NCBI GenBank assembly: GCA_045636065.1
Contig: JAZTWW010000006.1
Span: 1-29,041, forward strand
Length of the DNA: 29,041 bases
Origin: RGIG5050 sp045636065
GTDB lineage: Bacteria > Verrucomicrobiota > Kiritimatiellia > RFP12 > UBA1067
Direction: 5' to 3'
This document shows positions 7,501 to 14,944 of the stretch, one piece after another; the stretch's first letter is position 1; the number at the start of each line of letters is the position of its first letter. A program made the position numbers and the translations under genes. A model generated the notes under the pieces. That model saw nothing but the letters and a program-made list of their open reading frames with translations. It searched no databases and was not told the DNA's origin.

Positions 7501-10500
7501 ACCGACTGGTCGTCCAAATACATCTGCCGCGCATTGACGTTGCGCACAAGTCCGTGCTCCGGCGTCCAGAAGCGGCTATCGAGCTCGTCACCGTTGAACT
7601 CCTCGGCAAACACCAGCTGCATTCCGCTGATCTCAGGCTGTGCGTCGGGATCCTCCTTCGCCCATATCTCGATGGATACGACGTCGTAGGCAGACTCATT
7701 CACCGAGTCGAAGTTGAATGTGTAAATGTAGTCAGATGTTGTCGCGGCTGTTGTGGCGTTTCCACCCGCGTAGGCGCAATGGTTGGCGAAATTGCCAATG
7801 CCGACTTCATTGTACTCGCTGCCGTTGTCCGAATTGTTCCCCCAGCGGCTGAAGGCAAACAGCGTCTCCGCCGCGCACTTGTCCGCGCCGGGGTTGTCGA
7901 ACACGCGGTGAAGCTGCATGATGCCGTAAATGCCGCCGTCGTTGGGGGTGTCGTTGCTTCCGTAGCGTCCGCCCATAATCTCGGCAGGTCCGCCCGCCTG
8001 GTCCGCAGAGCCAGCGCCGCCCCTCGTGAACTGCATCCAGCCCGAGACGCCGTCTTCGTCCGGCGCTATGCAACTGATGCCGGCGTGGTTGGAATAGACA
8101 TGGAGATTGCGGACCTCGCCCCACTTTGTGTAGCCGGTCGGGACGCCCATGTTCGCTATGGCGCCGTTTGCGTCGAAGGAATCCATGTCCGCCCAGACGA
8201 AGCGCACGTTGCCCGACTTCTTCCCCTTGAGCTCGACGTAATATGCGACCTTGCCATAGCCGGTCTTCAGCGCGGCAAGGCTGTTCTTGTATGTGTAGGG
8301 AACGGCGCTGTCCTTGGCGTAACATGCCTTCTGGACAGGCTCGAGCGTATATATGTGCGTAAAGCCCTCGCGGTATTCGGACGGGATGTTGGCGGCAGCC
8401 CCGAGCTTGGTGTTGGGCGTGAAGACGCCGGCCTGAGGGGCTGCGAGAGCCGTCTCGACGGCTGCGAGCCATGCATCGGACGTCTTGTCGTGTCCGACCC
8501 AGTTCGGGTGCAGGTCGCTCGAGTTGCAATAGTATCCCGTGTACGCCCCATCCTCGTTCCTGGGGCAGGCCGAGTTCAGGTCGCAGAAGAACACGCGGTT
8601 TGCCGGGAACGCGCCAAGCTCGCCCGCTCCCTTGGCGATCTGCGCCTGTATGAGCGCGTTGTACTCGGGAACCTGGACGGAATCTCCGCTGCGGTTGAGG
8701 ATGGATGCGCAGACGACCTTCACGTTCGGCCTCGCGTCGAGGATGCGCCACACGACATTCGTAAACGCGTCGAACATGTATGTGCGGTCCGTGCCGTAGT
8801 CGTTCGTTCCAATCTTGAGCGTGACGATGTCGGGATTGCCGGAGCACTCAAGAATCGTATCAACAGACTCGCGCAGTCCGGCGCGCGAAGAGTTGGACCG
8901 GAGGCGCTGTCCGGAGATGCCGGAGTGCCAACGGTATTCGTCCGGAGCGGTGACGCCGGCGGAATCGGTTCCGAGACGCGTGTCGAACGCACACTCGCGT
9001 ATGCCGAGCGAAACCGGTTTCCAGCCGCGCGCGGCGAGCTTCTGCATCAGCGGAATGCGGTAGTTGGGATTCGCTTCCCACTCGCCGTTCTTGGCCGATC
9101 CGTCCGTGATGGAGTCTCCCAGGGGCATGATCTTGACTTCGACGGCGTTCGCGTCGTAGCCGCCCCACTTGAGGACGAGCTGACGGTTAGTGCCGTCAGG
9201 GGCGACAACCTCCTCGACGGAGTCGATGGCGCCTCCGAGGCTGTCCGCATCGACGAGCCCGGCAAGGGTGGCGCTTGCAATCGTTCCGCCGGCGTATGTC
9301 ATGAGTACGACCTTGCCGCAGGAAACGTTCTCGTAGCCATAAAGGGAGAGCTTTGCGCCGGATTCGAACTCCGGAACGTCGTCAAGGCGTATCGGGGTTC
9401 TCGTGGGGTCGTAGACAAGGCGGCCGTTCGCACCGAGCCGTAGCGTGCCGAGGACGCCGCCGGCGCCTTCAAACCTGTACGCAGTATCGATCTGCGCCGA
9501 CGGGAGCGTCGTGCGGTTGTAGACGGTTGTGACTTGCGGGGGAACCTCTCCCGGAACATACCATATCTCGAGCTTCTTGATCTCGTACGCGTCCACGGCG
9601 AAGTCCGTGAATTCTGTCTGCGAGACGAAATCCGTCCAGTCCAGCGTGGGGGTTGCGCTGTTGGAGGAAGTGTCGGCTTGATGGCTGGAGAACGAGCCGA
9701 TGCCAATGTCGCTCGGACCGTCCGCCTTGTTGAAGTTGTTGTAGGCGAAAACCATCTCGCCGGCGATCTTGCTGTAGTTGTCAGTCGCCGACCCCGCCTG
9801 GTAACCTTCGTTGACGCGGGCGATCTGCATGCATCCCTTGAGCGTCGATGACCCGAGAGTATCGTTCCATCCAGTCTTCCCGCCGTTGAAGTCCGCAATG
9901 AACCCAGTCTGGTCGGTCCCCGTCCAATCGTATGGCGAGAACTCTACGACGCCCTTCTGCGTCGTGTCCACAACGCCCTCGGTCACGGCCGTGGATGTAA
10001 CCGTCGGACGGTTGGAGTAGACCTGGAGGTTCGAGACGTTCGCCTTTATATTGCCGACGGCGACGGTTGGCACGCCGATCCTGCTCAGCATACCTCCAAA
10101 CGCGTCCGCGTCCATGGAAGCCCAGACGAACTGGGCTGGACGGTTCGGACGCTTGAGCTCCATGTAGTAGCCCACGCGGCTGACGCCAGACATGGCAACA
10201 TCCTCCTGGACGAGTCCGGTTGCGGCGGTCGGGCCGTTTCCGGCGTACTTGTCGCCGAGGGAAATGCCGGTCTTGTACGACTCTCCGTTTCCAATGTCGA
10301 TAGTCTGGTACTTTACGAAGCCCGCTCTGAACGCCGCGGGAACGTTCTCCTCGGCGCCCGAACCCTGAATGTCGATCACTGTTCCGCAGTCGGCGCAGTC
10401 ATAGCCGGACGCGAGCGCAACGCCGTTGCCGTCCTCGCCAGACACGTTGGAGAGCGTCGCGGTGGCAGGTCCGGACGCAAGCGTAGCACCGCCGATAGTG

Positions 10501-12275
10501 AAGACGAGGGAACGTCCGTCAACCGTCGGACCGGAAAACACGTGCTGCGCGCCGTCCGCGTCGCGGATCGTCAACGTGGCCGTAGCGGACGCGCCGAGCT
10601 TCTTGCTGAAGAGCACCCTGACCGTGCCAACGGACGCGTTGTCGATCGCGACAGGCAGCGCGGTGGACGCGGCCAGCTCATCGATGTAGCTCCAGATTCG
10701 CGAATTGAAGCCGCTAGCGGCCTTCATCGCACCCATCTCGTTCGGATGGAGATTGTCGGACTTGAAGTCGCTTGCGACGAACGTGCCGCCAAAGCCGAGT
10801 TCGTTGACGTCAATCAGCTCCACGTTGGGCAGGTCGAACGGAGACTCCTTGTCGGCGGCCTTCTGGCGCATCAGCTTGTTGTAGCCCGTGATGTACCCGC
10901 GGTTTCCGCCGGCCGGGAAGAGCGTGGAGAGGAAGAACCTGGTGTTCGGGCGCTGCATCGCGTATTTGCGGACCATTCTTTCGCAAGTCGCGAAGACCCA
11001 GCGGTACTGATCCACGACTTCAGTCGTGTTCTGCCCAGTGAAGGAAAGGTCGTTCACGCCAATCATTGCCGTTATGATGTCCGGGAAGCCGGCCACCTCC
11101 AGCGTATTCTCGACGTTCAGCCCGGCCGCGCCGTGGGAGCCGTTGTTGTCATGAGTGATGATGCCGCCATACTGCGCGGAATGACGAGCCCACTTGCATG
11201 TCGCCGCGTCTTCGACAGTGCCCATGTGGCCAGTCCTGAACCCGACGGAGCGAACGCCCTGGCCGCCGGCCTCCAGCTGACGCCACATCTGATACCTGTA
11301 TCCGCCGCGCGTGTTGATGTCGCCCTGATCCTCGTGCCCCATGTACTGCTCGCCTTCGGTTATGGAGTCGCCGATAGGCAGCCAGATAAGGTCGTCAGCA
11401 AGCGTATTGTACGCCACGGGGACATTCTGCTCGGGGCTTGCAGCCATGCGGACGACATCTCCGTCCGTGAAGTCGCCTGTGAAAATCGCGAGGTCGTCGA
11501 TCAACCACGGCGAGCCCATGAGGTAGGTGCGCGGATCTGCGCCCTCGGCCCGCTTTGCGCGGCGTCCTCCGACGAGCACTTCCGTGAGCTGGCCAGCGCC
11601 GAAGTCGTTCAACGCGCCCGATTTGCCGTAGGTCGGAATATCGACGGTCCGCTTGTTGCCGCCATCAAGATAGATGTTTACGGTGCCATTCGAATTCCTG
11701 GGCACGACAACGGCAATGTGGTGCCAGGCCGAAGGAGCGAAGGAGTATGCCGGCTCCAAGGCGCCGAGGCCACCGCCCTGTCCCGTGGAATCAAGATTCG
11801 CGTCATAGAGCTGCACGACTCCGGATCCGGCACTCTCGAACCCGTAGTTGCCATTTCCGATACGAAAGCCCATGAAGTCCGACCAAGACTCCGCTCCGTC
11901 ATCCTTGAACCAGAAGGTAATCGCATAGCCTGTGTTGGTTGTCGCAAGAGGCGCGGCGTCGGTGGCGATGATGGCCGGGCATCCGCCCGTCGTCTTAAAG
12001 GAACTCGCACCAACCTTGGCATCCGTCGAGTACACAGGATCGCCGGCGATCCACATAGTAGGAACGACGGTTCCCGTCGATTCGTTGGCAGTACTACCCT
12101 CAAACGCCAAACGGTACACCATCTCCGATCCGGCACCGCCGGAAGAAGCGCGAAGCCTGTCTTGCGCCATAGCAGGAGTTATTCCCGCAAGCACTGCGAA
12201 TGCCAACGAAACGCCAAAACGCTTCGCCGACGACGTTGACAAGGCTTTCGCCCTGCCGTGAGAACCTGTATTCAT
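4572..12275 (-). CDS. Giant secreted multi-enzyme: LamG, two SGNH esterases, GH16, LamG, GH33-type sialidase
   Basis: A 2567-residue exported protein. The signal peptide is about 1-37, with cleavage after AMA. A LamG-like domain lies at about 45-285. SGNH esterase 1 (about 295-530) has Ser304 in GDSIT, Asn408 in GVND and Asp507/His510 in DNLH. Unnamed domain copy A is at about 645-908. SGNH esterase 2 (about 1045-1280) has Ser1055, Asn1158 and His1256. Domain copy B is at about 1300-1542. GH16 (about 1552-1833) carries the motif EIDLQE with Glu1701, Asp1703 and Glu1706. A second LamG-like domain lies at about 1850-2010. The sialidase (about 2180-2567) has FRIP (Arg2193), Asp-boxes at 2236-2243 and 2393-2400, a degenerate third near 2451, and likely catalytic Tyr2534. 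Likely role: extracellular removal of acetyl esters and sialic acid plus endo-cleavage of a beta-glycan. No C-terminal sorting signal is seen. Confidence 0.92.
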   Translation of the reverse strand: MNTGSHGRAKALSTSSAKRFGVSLAFAVLAGITPAMAQDRLRASSGGAGSEMVYRLAFEGSTANESTGTVVPTMWIAGDPVYSTDAKVGASSFKTTGGCPAIIATDAAPLATTNTGYAITFWFKDDGAESWSDFMGFRIGNGNYGFESAGSGVVQLYDANLDSTGQGGGLGALEPAYSFAPSAWHHIAVVVPRNSNGTVNIYLDGGNKRTVDIPTYGKSGALNDFGAGQLTEVLVGGRRAKRAEGADPRTYLMGSPWLIDDLAIFTGDFTDGDVVRMAASPEQNVPVAYNTLADDLIWLPIGDSITEGEQYMGHEDQGDINTRGGYRYQMWRQLEAGGQGVRSVGFRTGHMGTVEDAATCKWARHSAQYGGIITHDNNGSHGAAGLNVENTLEVAGFPDIITAMIGVNDLSFTGQNTTEVVDQYRWVFATCERMVRKYAMQRPNTRFFLSTLFPAGGNRGYITGYNKLMRQKAADKESPFDLPNVELIDVNELGFGGTFVASDFKSDNLHPNEMGAMKAASGFNSRIWSYIDELAASTALPVAIDNASVGTVRVLFSKKLGASATATLTIRDADGAQHVFSGPTVDGRSLVFTIGGATLASGPATATLSNVSGEDGNGVALASGYDCADCGTVIDIQGSGAEENVPAAFRAGFVKYQTIDIGNGESYKTGISLGDKYAGNGPTAATGLVQEDVAMSGVSRVGYYMELKRPNRPAQFVWASMDADAFGGMLSRIGVPTVAVGNIKANVSNLQVYSNRPTVTSTAVTEGVVDTTQKGVVEFSPYDWTGTDQTGFIADFNGGKTGWNDTLGSSTLKGCMQIARVNEGYQAGSATDNYSKIAGEMVFAYNNFNKADGPSDIGIGSFSSHQADTSSNSATPTLDWTDFVSQTEFTDFAVDAYEIKKLEIWYVPGEVPPQVTTVYNRTTLPSAQIDTAYRFEGAGGVLGTLRLGANGRLVYDPTRTPIRLDDVPEFESGAKLSLYGYENVSCGKVVLMTYAGGTIASATLAGLVDADSLGGAIDSVEEVVAPDGTNRQLVLKWGGYDANAVEVKIMPLGDSITDGSAKNGEWEANPNYRIPLMQKLAARGWKPVSLGIRECAFDTRLGTDSAGVTAPDEYRWHSGISGQRLRSNSSRAGLRESVDTILECSGNPDIVTLKIGTNDYGTDRTYMFDAFTNVVWRILDARPNVKVVCASILNRSGDSVQVPEYNALIQAQIAKGAGELGAFPANRVFFCDLNSACPRNEDGAYTGYYCNSSDLHPNWVGHDKTSDAWLAAVETALAAPQAGVFTPNTKLGAAANIPSEYREGFTHIYTLEPVQKACYAKDSAVPYTYKNSLAALKTGYGKVAYYVELKGKKSGNVRFVWADMDSFDANGAIANMGVPTGYTKWGEVRNLHVYSNHAGISCIAPDEDGVSGWMQFTRGGAGSADQAGGPAEIMGGRYGSNDTPNDGGIYGIMQLHRVFDNPGADKCAAETLFAFSRWGNNSDNGSEYNEVGIGNFANHCAYAGGNATTAATTSDYIYTFNFDSVNESAYDVVSIEIWAKEDPDAQPEISGMQLVFAEEFNGDELDSRFWTPEHGLVRNVNARQMYLDDQSVLSVSNGALNITVSYAPGTQNPFYDSSSSDWRKNTATQGYKSAAIDSWGKLAFRYGHAEVRARYSVATGAWPALWLVGQDLSSVDSYGDLNVPENHHRALTQDSWPMVGEIDLQEYATKAQYSGKVNSTLHYGDSWEGAKYKTYGKQYEDASLNVPSIDDAKWHVYTLDVDETSITIGYDGHTVLTRQQSELKNPDSGKYPFRDNHFYFIFNYALGSMSEEPPADGAGYPLKMEIDYVRLYQDPTKDNGLFFGGSSLRHHVSSSYADGVYVFAEDDAVPLSYSIGSATAMRLTLEIVAELEKGESGAICGWKEGSHPVQLVYNAKTDRFDITYDGTTSHAKTVSYAPQDVTKPHVYTVAITARSTGVKVYQDGVLIVDAPNIYWSGDQYTIQSRFMVGAAVDATQVCSGMKLYAVDWYFPAASADCERVFSTYGMTGSAAALGTGMKAMLASLAGGATSTTLPSVTVNGVVLPAAESVETLYALGAPITSDKSLDFALTGMDPFAGNLTSRLSESLVKGSLTVFGSATLKDCWARVAAFPGAPASDSDVLPVGDAIERGYRFFKSAIESGTPDTAGYENMMIANLPSKDFTVNYKKSGEQFRIPSLCRGGDTVVALYDMRPYADDLGVEQSTGSYSPIDIAGNVSSDGGRTWGESQVMIDVPNCYDYISGTVNNQTGHPDGDYDIGDVCTLFDETTRMFFAMGITGGGLSARDSGDLLGSWDTALYTRGEGASARFGNRRLVRDELLAKLAAKGVDTSFTGNNGILAGPGHGIQTKVRNAGRLVFPMQYFGPDGTRVFAAYSDDHGETWEVTGLAPNGYNSQENCIAEMDDGSWYMIAKKGGGHGMNGRHLLRTDDFENWTYLGEFTPSSSVQGSLLKLGQRASDGKGVYAMAFCTTGGPETNISQARHDLKMYFGVDAGESIEWNAADCVDVWEGPTGAKGYNSMTMVDADTVGILFEANGHIYFRQVDVHDRLR

Positions 12276-12333
12276 TGCTCTTATTCCCCTTTATGACTGC
12301 GTTTTCATGTTCTTCGTTGCGCATATTATACAA

Positions 12334-12363
12334 TTTATACAATATAATCTCCGCAAAAGTCAA
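12334..12363 (-). promoter_or_regulatory. Promoter of the giant glycan-degrading gene
   Basis: On the minus strand, -35 TTGACT (12363-12358) and -10 TATAAA (12339-12334) are 18 bp apart, giving a leader of about 50 bases. A second possible -10, TATAAT, lies at 12330-12325; both -10 sequences are part of a short direct repeat TTGTATAA. The ribosome binding site is weak (AGGGG about 11 bases before the ATG). Confidence 0.5.
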
Positions 12364-12380
12364 TACCCAAAAGCAGATTT

Positions 12381-12427
12381 CTACATTTTTCCAAGCCGCC
12401 GAACCGGCTTATCCTACATTTTTCCAA
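12381..12427. repeat. Pair of 14-bp direct repeats flanking a small dyad
   Basis: CTACATTTTTCCAA occurs at 12381-12394 and 12414-12427, 33 bp from start to start (about three helical turns). Between them AAGCCG/CGGCTT (12393-12398/12405-12410) forms a 6-bp dyad. The block lies between the tRNA-Pro 3' end and the promoter of the giant gene. It could be an operator, integrase arm-type sites, or a genome-wide repeat; the sequence alone does not decide. Confidence 0.5.
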
Positions 12428-12490
12428 CCATCAAAACCCGACTTTTGTAGTCTGATGTGGAATAATGCCGTCACACCCCCTCTTCGAGGA

Positions 12491-12567
<77 letters not shown>

Positions 12568-12571
12568 CTGA

Positions 12572-12612
12572 CGGCGGAATCCGCCGATGCCTGAGACCTT
12601 CCGGCCTCAGGC
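12572..12612 (-). terminator. Two adjacent hairpins between plsX and tRNA-Pro
   Basis: A perfect 7-bp stem GCCTGAG/CTCAGGC (12589-12595/12606-12612) with a 10-base loop includes the plsX stop codon. A 7-bp dyad CGGCGGA/TCCGCCG (12572-12578/12580-12586) follows. They may attenuate transcription or mark processing before the tRNA; there is no T-run. Confidence 0.45.
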
Positions 12613-13704
12613 AAGCGACTGCGCCATTGCGCTCGCCGCTGCGGCCTCTTCGGCCTTTTTCTTCTCTGCGGCATAATCCGCGATTGCACGCGTGATAGTG
12701 CCGGTCATGTCGTTCTTCGTCGCTTCCGCCGTGACGCGGACCGCATGGAAGATGCCCTTGTGGCTCGAGGAGCCGTGTGTGATGAACACCGTGCCGGGGA
12801 CGCCGAGAAGAGGTGCGCCGCCGTACGCTTCGGGATCCATCTGCCTCTTGAGGCTTTTGAACGCAGGCTTTAGAAGCAGCGCGAGGAACTTGCGCCAGGT
12901 GCTGGCGGTAAGCTCCTTCTTGAGCCACTGCCCGATCGCCTGCGCAACGCTTTCGACGCTTTTGAGGACGATGTTGCCGACGAACGCATCGCATACCGCG
13001 ACATCGAATTCGCCCGTGCAGACGTCGTGCCCCTCCATGTTGCCCTTGAAGTTGATGCCCTTGGTTCGCTTCAGGAGCGGGAACGTCTCGTGGACGAGCT
13101 CGTTGCCCTTGCAGTCCTCCGTGCCGATGGACATGAGGCCCACGACAGGATCGCCCTGCGCAAAGACGGCCCTGGAATAGGCGCTGCCCATGATCGCGAA
13201 CTGGACCAGCCATTCTGGATGGCAGTCCACATTCGCGCCGCTGTCGAGAAGGACCATGGGCTTGCCCGGGATGCGCGTCGGGATGAGCATCGCTATGGCC
13301 GGGCGGGCGACACCCTTTATGCGCCCGAGCGTGAACATGGCACTTGCAGCGACGGCACCGGAGTTGCCGGCGCTCACCATCGCATCCGCCACGCCCTCCT
13401 TCACCAGGCGCATGCAAACGTTGATCGAACAGTCCTTCTTGACGCGCACGCTCTTTGCGGGCTCGTCATCCATCTCCAGGACCTCGGATGCCGGAACGAC
13501 CTCAAGCTTGTCGGCCGCGCGTACCTTCACGAGATTCTGCGCAAGCTCCTTGTCGAGCGCGGCGAACTCCTCCTCGATGCGCTCAGGCTGCCCGACGAGC
13601 AGAACCTTCACGTCATGAAGATGCGCCGCCGCCTCGACGGCGCCGATCACGATCTCGCGGGGGGCGTGGTCGCCACCCATAGCATCCAAGGCAACCCTGG
13701 TCAT
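12607..13704 (-). CDS. plsX: Phosphate acyltransferase PlsX
   Basis: A 365-residue cytoplasmic enzyme that makes acyl-phosphate from acyl-ACP, the first step of PlsX/PlsY phospholipid synthesis. Diagnostic segments are the N-terminal ALDAMGGDHAP (about 5-15), the MVSAGNSGA glycine-rich segment, and DVAVCDAFVGNIVLKSVE in the second half. Length is normal for the family, with an extra alanine/glutamate-rich C-terminal tail. It follows rpmF by 19 bases in the widespread yceD-rpmF-plsX order. Confidence 0.97.
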   Translation of the reverse strand: MTRVALDAMGGDHAPREIVIGAVEAAAHLHDVKVLLVGQPERIEEEFAALDKELAQNLVKVRAADKLEVVPASEVLEMDDEPAKSVRVKKDCSINVCMRLVKEGVADAMVSAGNSGAVAASAMFTLGRIKGVARPAIAMLIPTRIPGKPMVLLDSGANVDCHPEWLVQFAIMGSAYSRAVFAQGDPVVGLMSIGTEDCKGNELVHETFPLLKRTKGINFKGNMEGHDVCTGEFDVAVCDAFVGNIVLKSVESVAQAIGQWLKKELTASTWRKFLALLLKPAFKSLKRQMDPEAYGGAPLLGVPGTVFITHGSSSHKGIFHAVRVTAEATKNDMTGTITRAIADYAAEKKKAEEAAAASAMAQSLA

Positions 13705-13723
13705 GGCAAGGCCCTGAAGAATG

Positions 13724-13909
13724 TTACTTGGCCTCTACCGCCAGGACCTTGCGGCCGTTGTACGTACCGCACTGGGGGCAGACGCGGTGGGGCTGCCTCA
13801 TGCCACCGCATACGGGGCATGCCTGCACCTCGGCCAGAATGGCCTTGGAGTTCTGGGCCACACGCTGACGCTTGCGCATCTTCGACACTTTATGCTTCGG
13901 TACTGCCAT
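13724..13909 (-). CDS. rpmF: 50S ribosomal protein L32
   Basis: A 61-residue basic protein of the large ribosomal subunit. The N-terminus AVPKHKVSKMRKRQR is the typical L32 opening. Cys31, Cys34, Cys44 and Cys47 (CPVC...CPQC) form the zinc-binding version of the protein. It lies between the DUF177 gene (42-base gap) and plsX (19-base gap), as in many bacteria. Confidence 0.97.
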   Translation of the reverse strand: MAVPKHKVSKMRKRQRVAQNSKAILAEVQACPVCGGMRQPHRVCPQCGTYNGRKVLAVEAK

Positions 13910-13951
13910 AGCACACTTCTCTTTCTTCTTGTTCCCTGTCCGGTTCCATCC

Positions 13952-14428
13952 TTAAGCCAGCTTGATCGCGTCGAGCGCGCTCCAAGCGCCGCCAAACGGC
14001 TCAGCCTTGCAGTTGCAGGGCCCCTCGTTGAGGTTCTTCCCGCACTTCTGGCACACGCCGAGGCAGTCCCGCCTGCACACCGGGTATGCAGGCAAGGTGA
14101 GTATTATACTCTGTCTGAGCTCATCTGTCAAATCAACAAATTCGGTTTTTTCACCGACATCCACGCTGTACGTGAAATCAGGCACCTTGACGGTGAAGTC
14201 GAAGTCGCATCCGCAGCGGCAGCAGACGGCGTCGAAATCCTGCTCCAGGCTGCCGCGGACGAGAAGCTCCGTCGAGAAGAGCTGCACGTAAAGGCTGTAT
14301 CTGAGGCCTGCAAACGGGCGCACGAGCTCCTCGTCGTCCATCTCCAGGACGGAGCAGTCGAGTTCACCCTCGAAGCTCTCCCCTTCCGGGGCCAGCCTCG
14401 CGACATCTATGATCAGCTTCTCTTCCAT
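13952..14428 (-). CDS. DUF177/YceD family protein
   Basis: A 158-residue protein of the YceD (DUF177) family, which is linked to 23S rRNA/ribosome assembly and usually encoded just before rpmF. Visible features are the CCRCGCDF segment near the middle and the C-terminal CRRDCLGVCQKCGKNLN followed by a short Cys-rich segment, typical of the cysteine-containing bacterial form and probably metal-binding. Its start overlaps the end of coaD by 16 bases, indicating translational coupling. Confidence 0.9.
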   Translation of the reverse strand: MEEKLIIDVARLAPEGESFEGELDCSVLEMDDEELVRPFAGLRYSLYVQLFSTELLVRGSLEQDFDAVCCRCGCDFDFTVKVPDFTYSVDVGEKTEFVDLTDELRQSIILTLPAYPVCRRDCLGVCQKCGKNLNEGPCNCKAEPFGGAWSALDAIKLA

Positions 14429-14907
14429 GCCTCTAGATGTTTTGCCACCGCAGGCGTCACGAATCCGCGCGTGTCGCCGCCAAAGCGGGCGATCTCCCTC
14501 ACCGTCGAAGCCGTCACGTATGCGAGCTGCTCGCTCGGCATCATGAACAGGGTCTCGATCTCGGGGGCCATGCGGCGGTTGGTGAGCGCCATCTGGAACT
14601 CGTACTCGAAATCGCTGTACACCCTGACGCCGCGGATGACCGTCCTTATGCCCCTTGCGCGGCAGAAGTCCACGAGAAGCCCGTCGAGCATCTCCACCGA
14701 CACGTTCGAAAGCCCCTCGCGCTCCACGTCCTCGCAGATCATGGAAATGCGCGCTGCGGCATCGAACATGGCACCGGCCTTGCTGGAGCCGGCCGCCACC
14801 GCGACTATGAGACGGTCATAGAGCGCCGAGGCCCTTCGAATGAGATCGAAGTGCCCAAGCGTCATGGGATCGAACGTCCCCGGATATACTGCAACCCTTT
14901 CCACCAT
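14413..14907 (-). CDS. coaD: Phosphopantetheine adenylyltransferase
   Basis: A 164-residue cytoplasmic nucleotidyltransferase that converts 4'-phosphopantetheine and ATP to dephospho-CoA. The N-terminal YPGTFDPMTLGH holds the T-x-G-H motif (Thr16-His19). Arg92 in IRGVR and the STVRE segment (134-138) form the ATP/phosphate site. Length is standard. The ATG at 14907 is the first base triplet after a promoter whose -10 ends only 8 bases upstream, and no Shine-Dalgarno is present, so translation is probably leaderless. Confidence 0.97.
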   Translation of the reverse strand: MVERVAVYPGTFDPMTLGHFDLIRRASALYDRLIVAVAAGSSKAGAMFDAAARISMICEDVEREGLSNVSVEMLDGLLVDFCRARGIRTVIRGVRVYSDFEYEFQMALTNRRMAPEIETLFMMPSEQLAYVTASTVREIARFGGDTRGFVTPAVAKHLEAWKRS

Positions 14908-14915
14908 GGCTGGAT

Positions 14916-14944
14916 ATTATACCAGATTTCCCATTACTGCTCAA
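14916..14944 (-). promoter_or_regulatory. Extended -10 promoter of the coaD operon
   Basis: On the minus strand, -35 TTGAGC (14944-14939) is followed after exactly 17 bp by -10 TATAAT (14921-14916), which is preceded by TCTGG. The -35 lies inside the end of the oppF-like gene. The predicted start of transcription is within about 1-3 bases of the coaD ATG. Confidence 0.75.

Noticed and set aside
6885..9443. An 852-codon plus-strand open frame opposite the giant enzyme
   Set aside because: Same explanation as for the GH2 antisense frame; the sense strand holds clear SGNH and GH16 motifs, and the antisense product is arginine/valine-rich low-complexity sequence.
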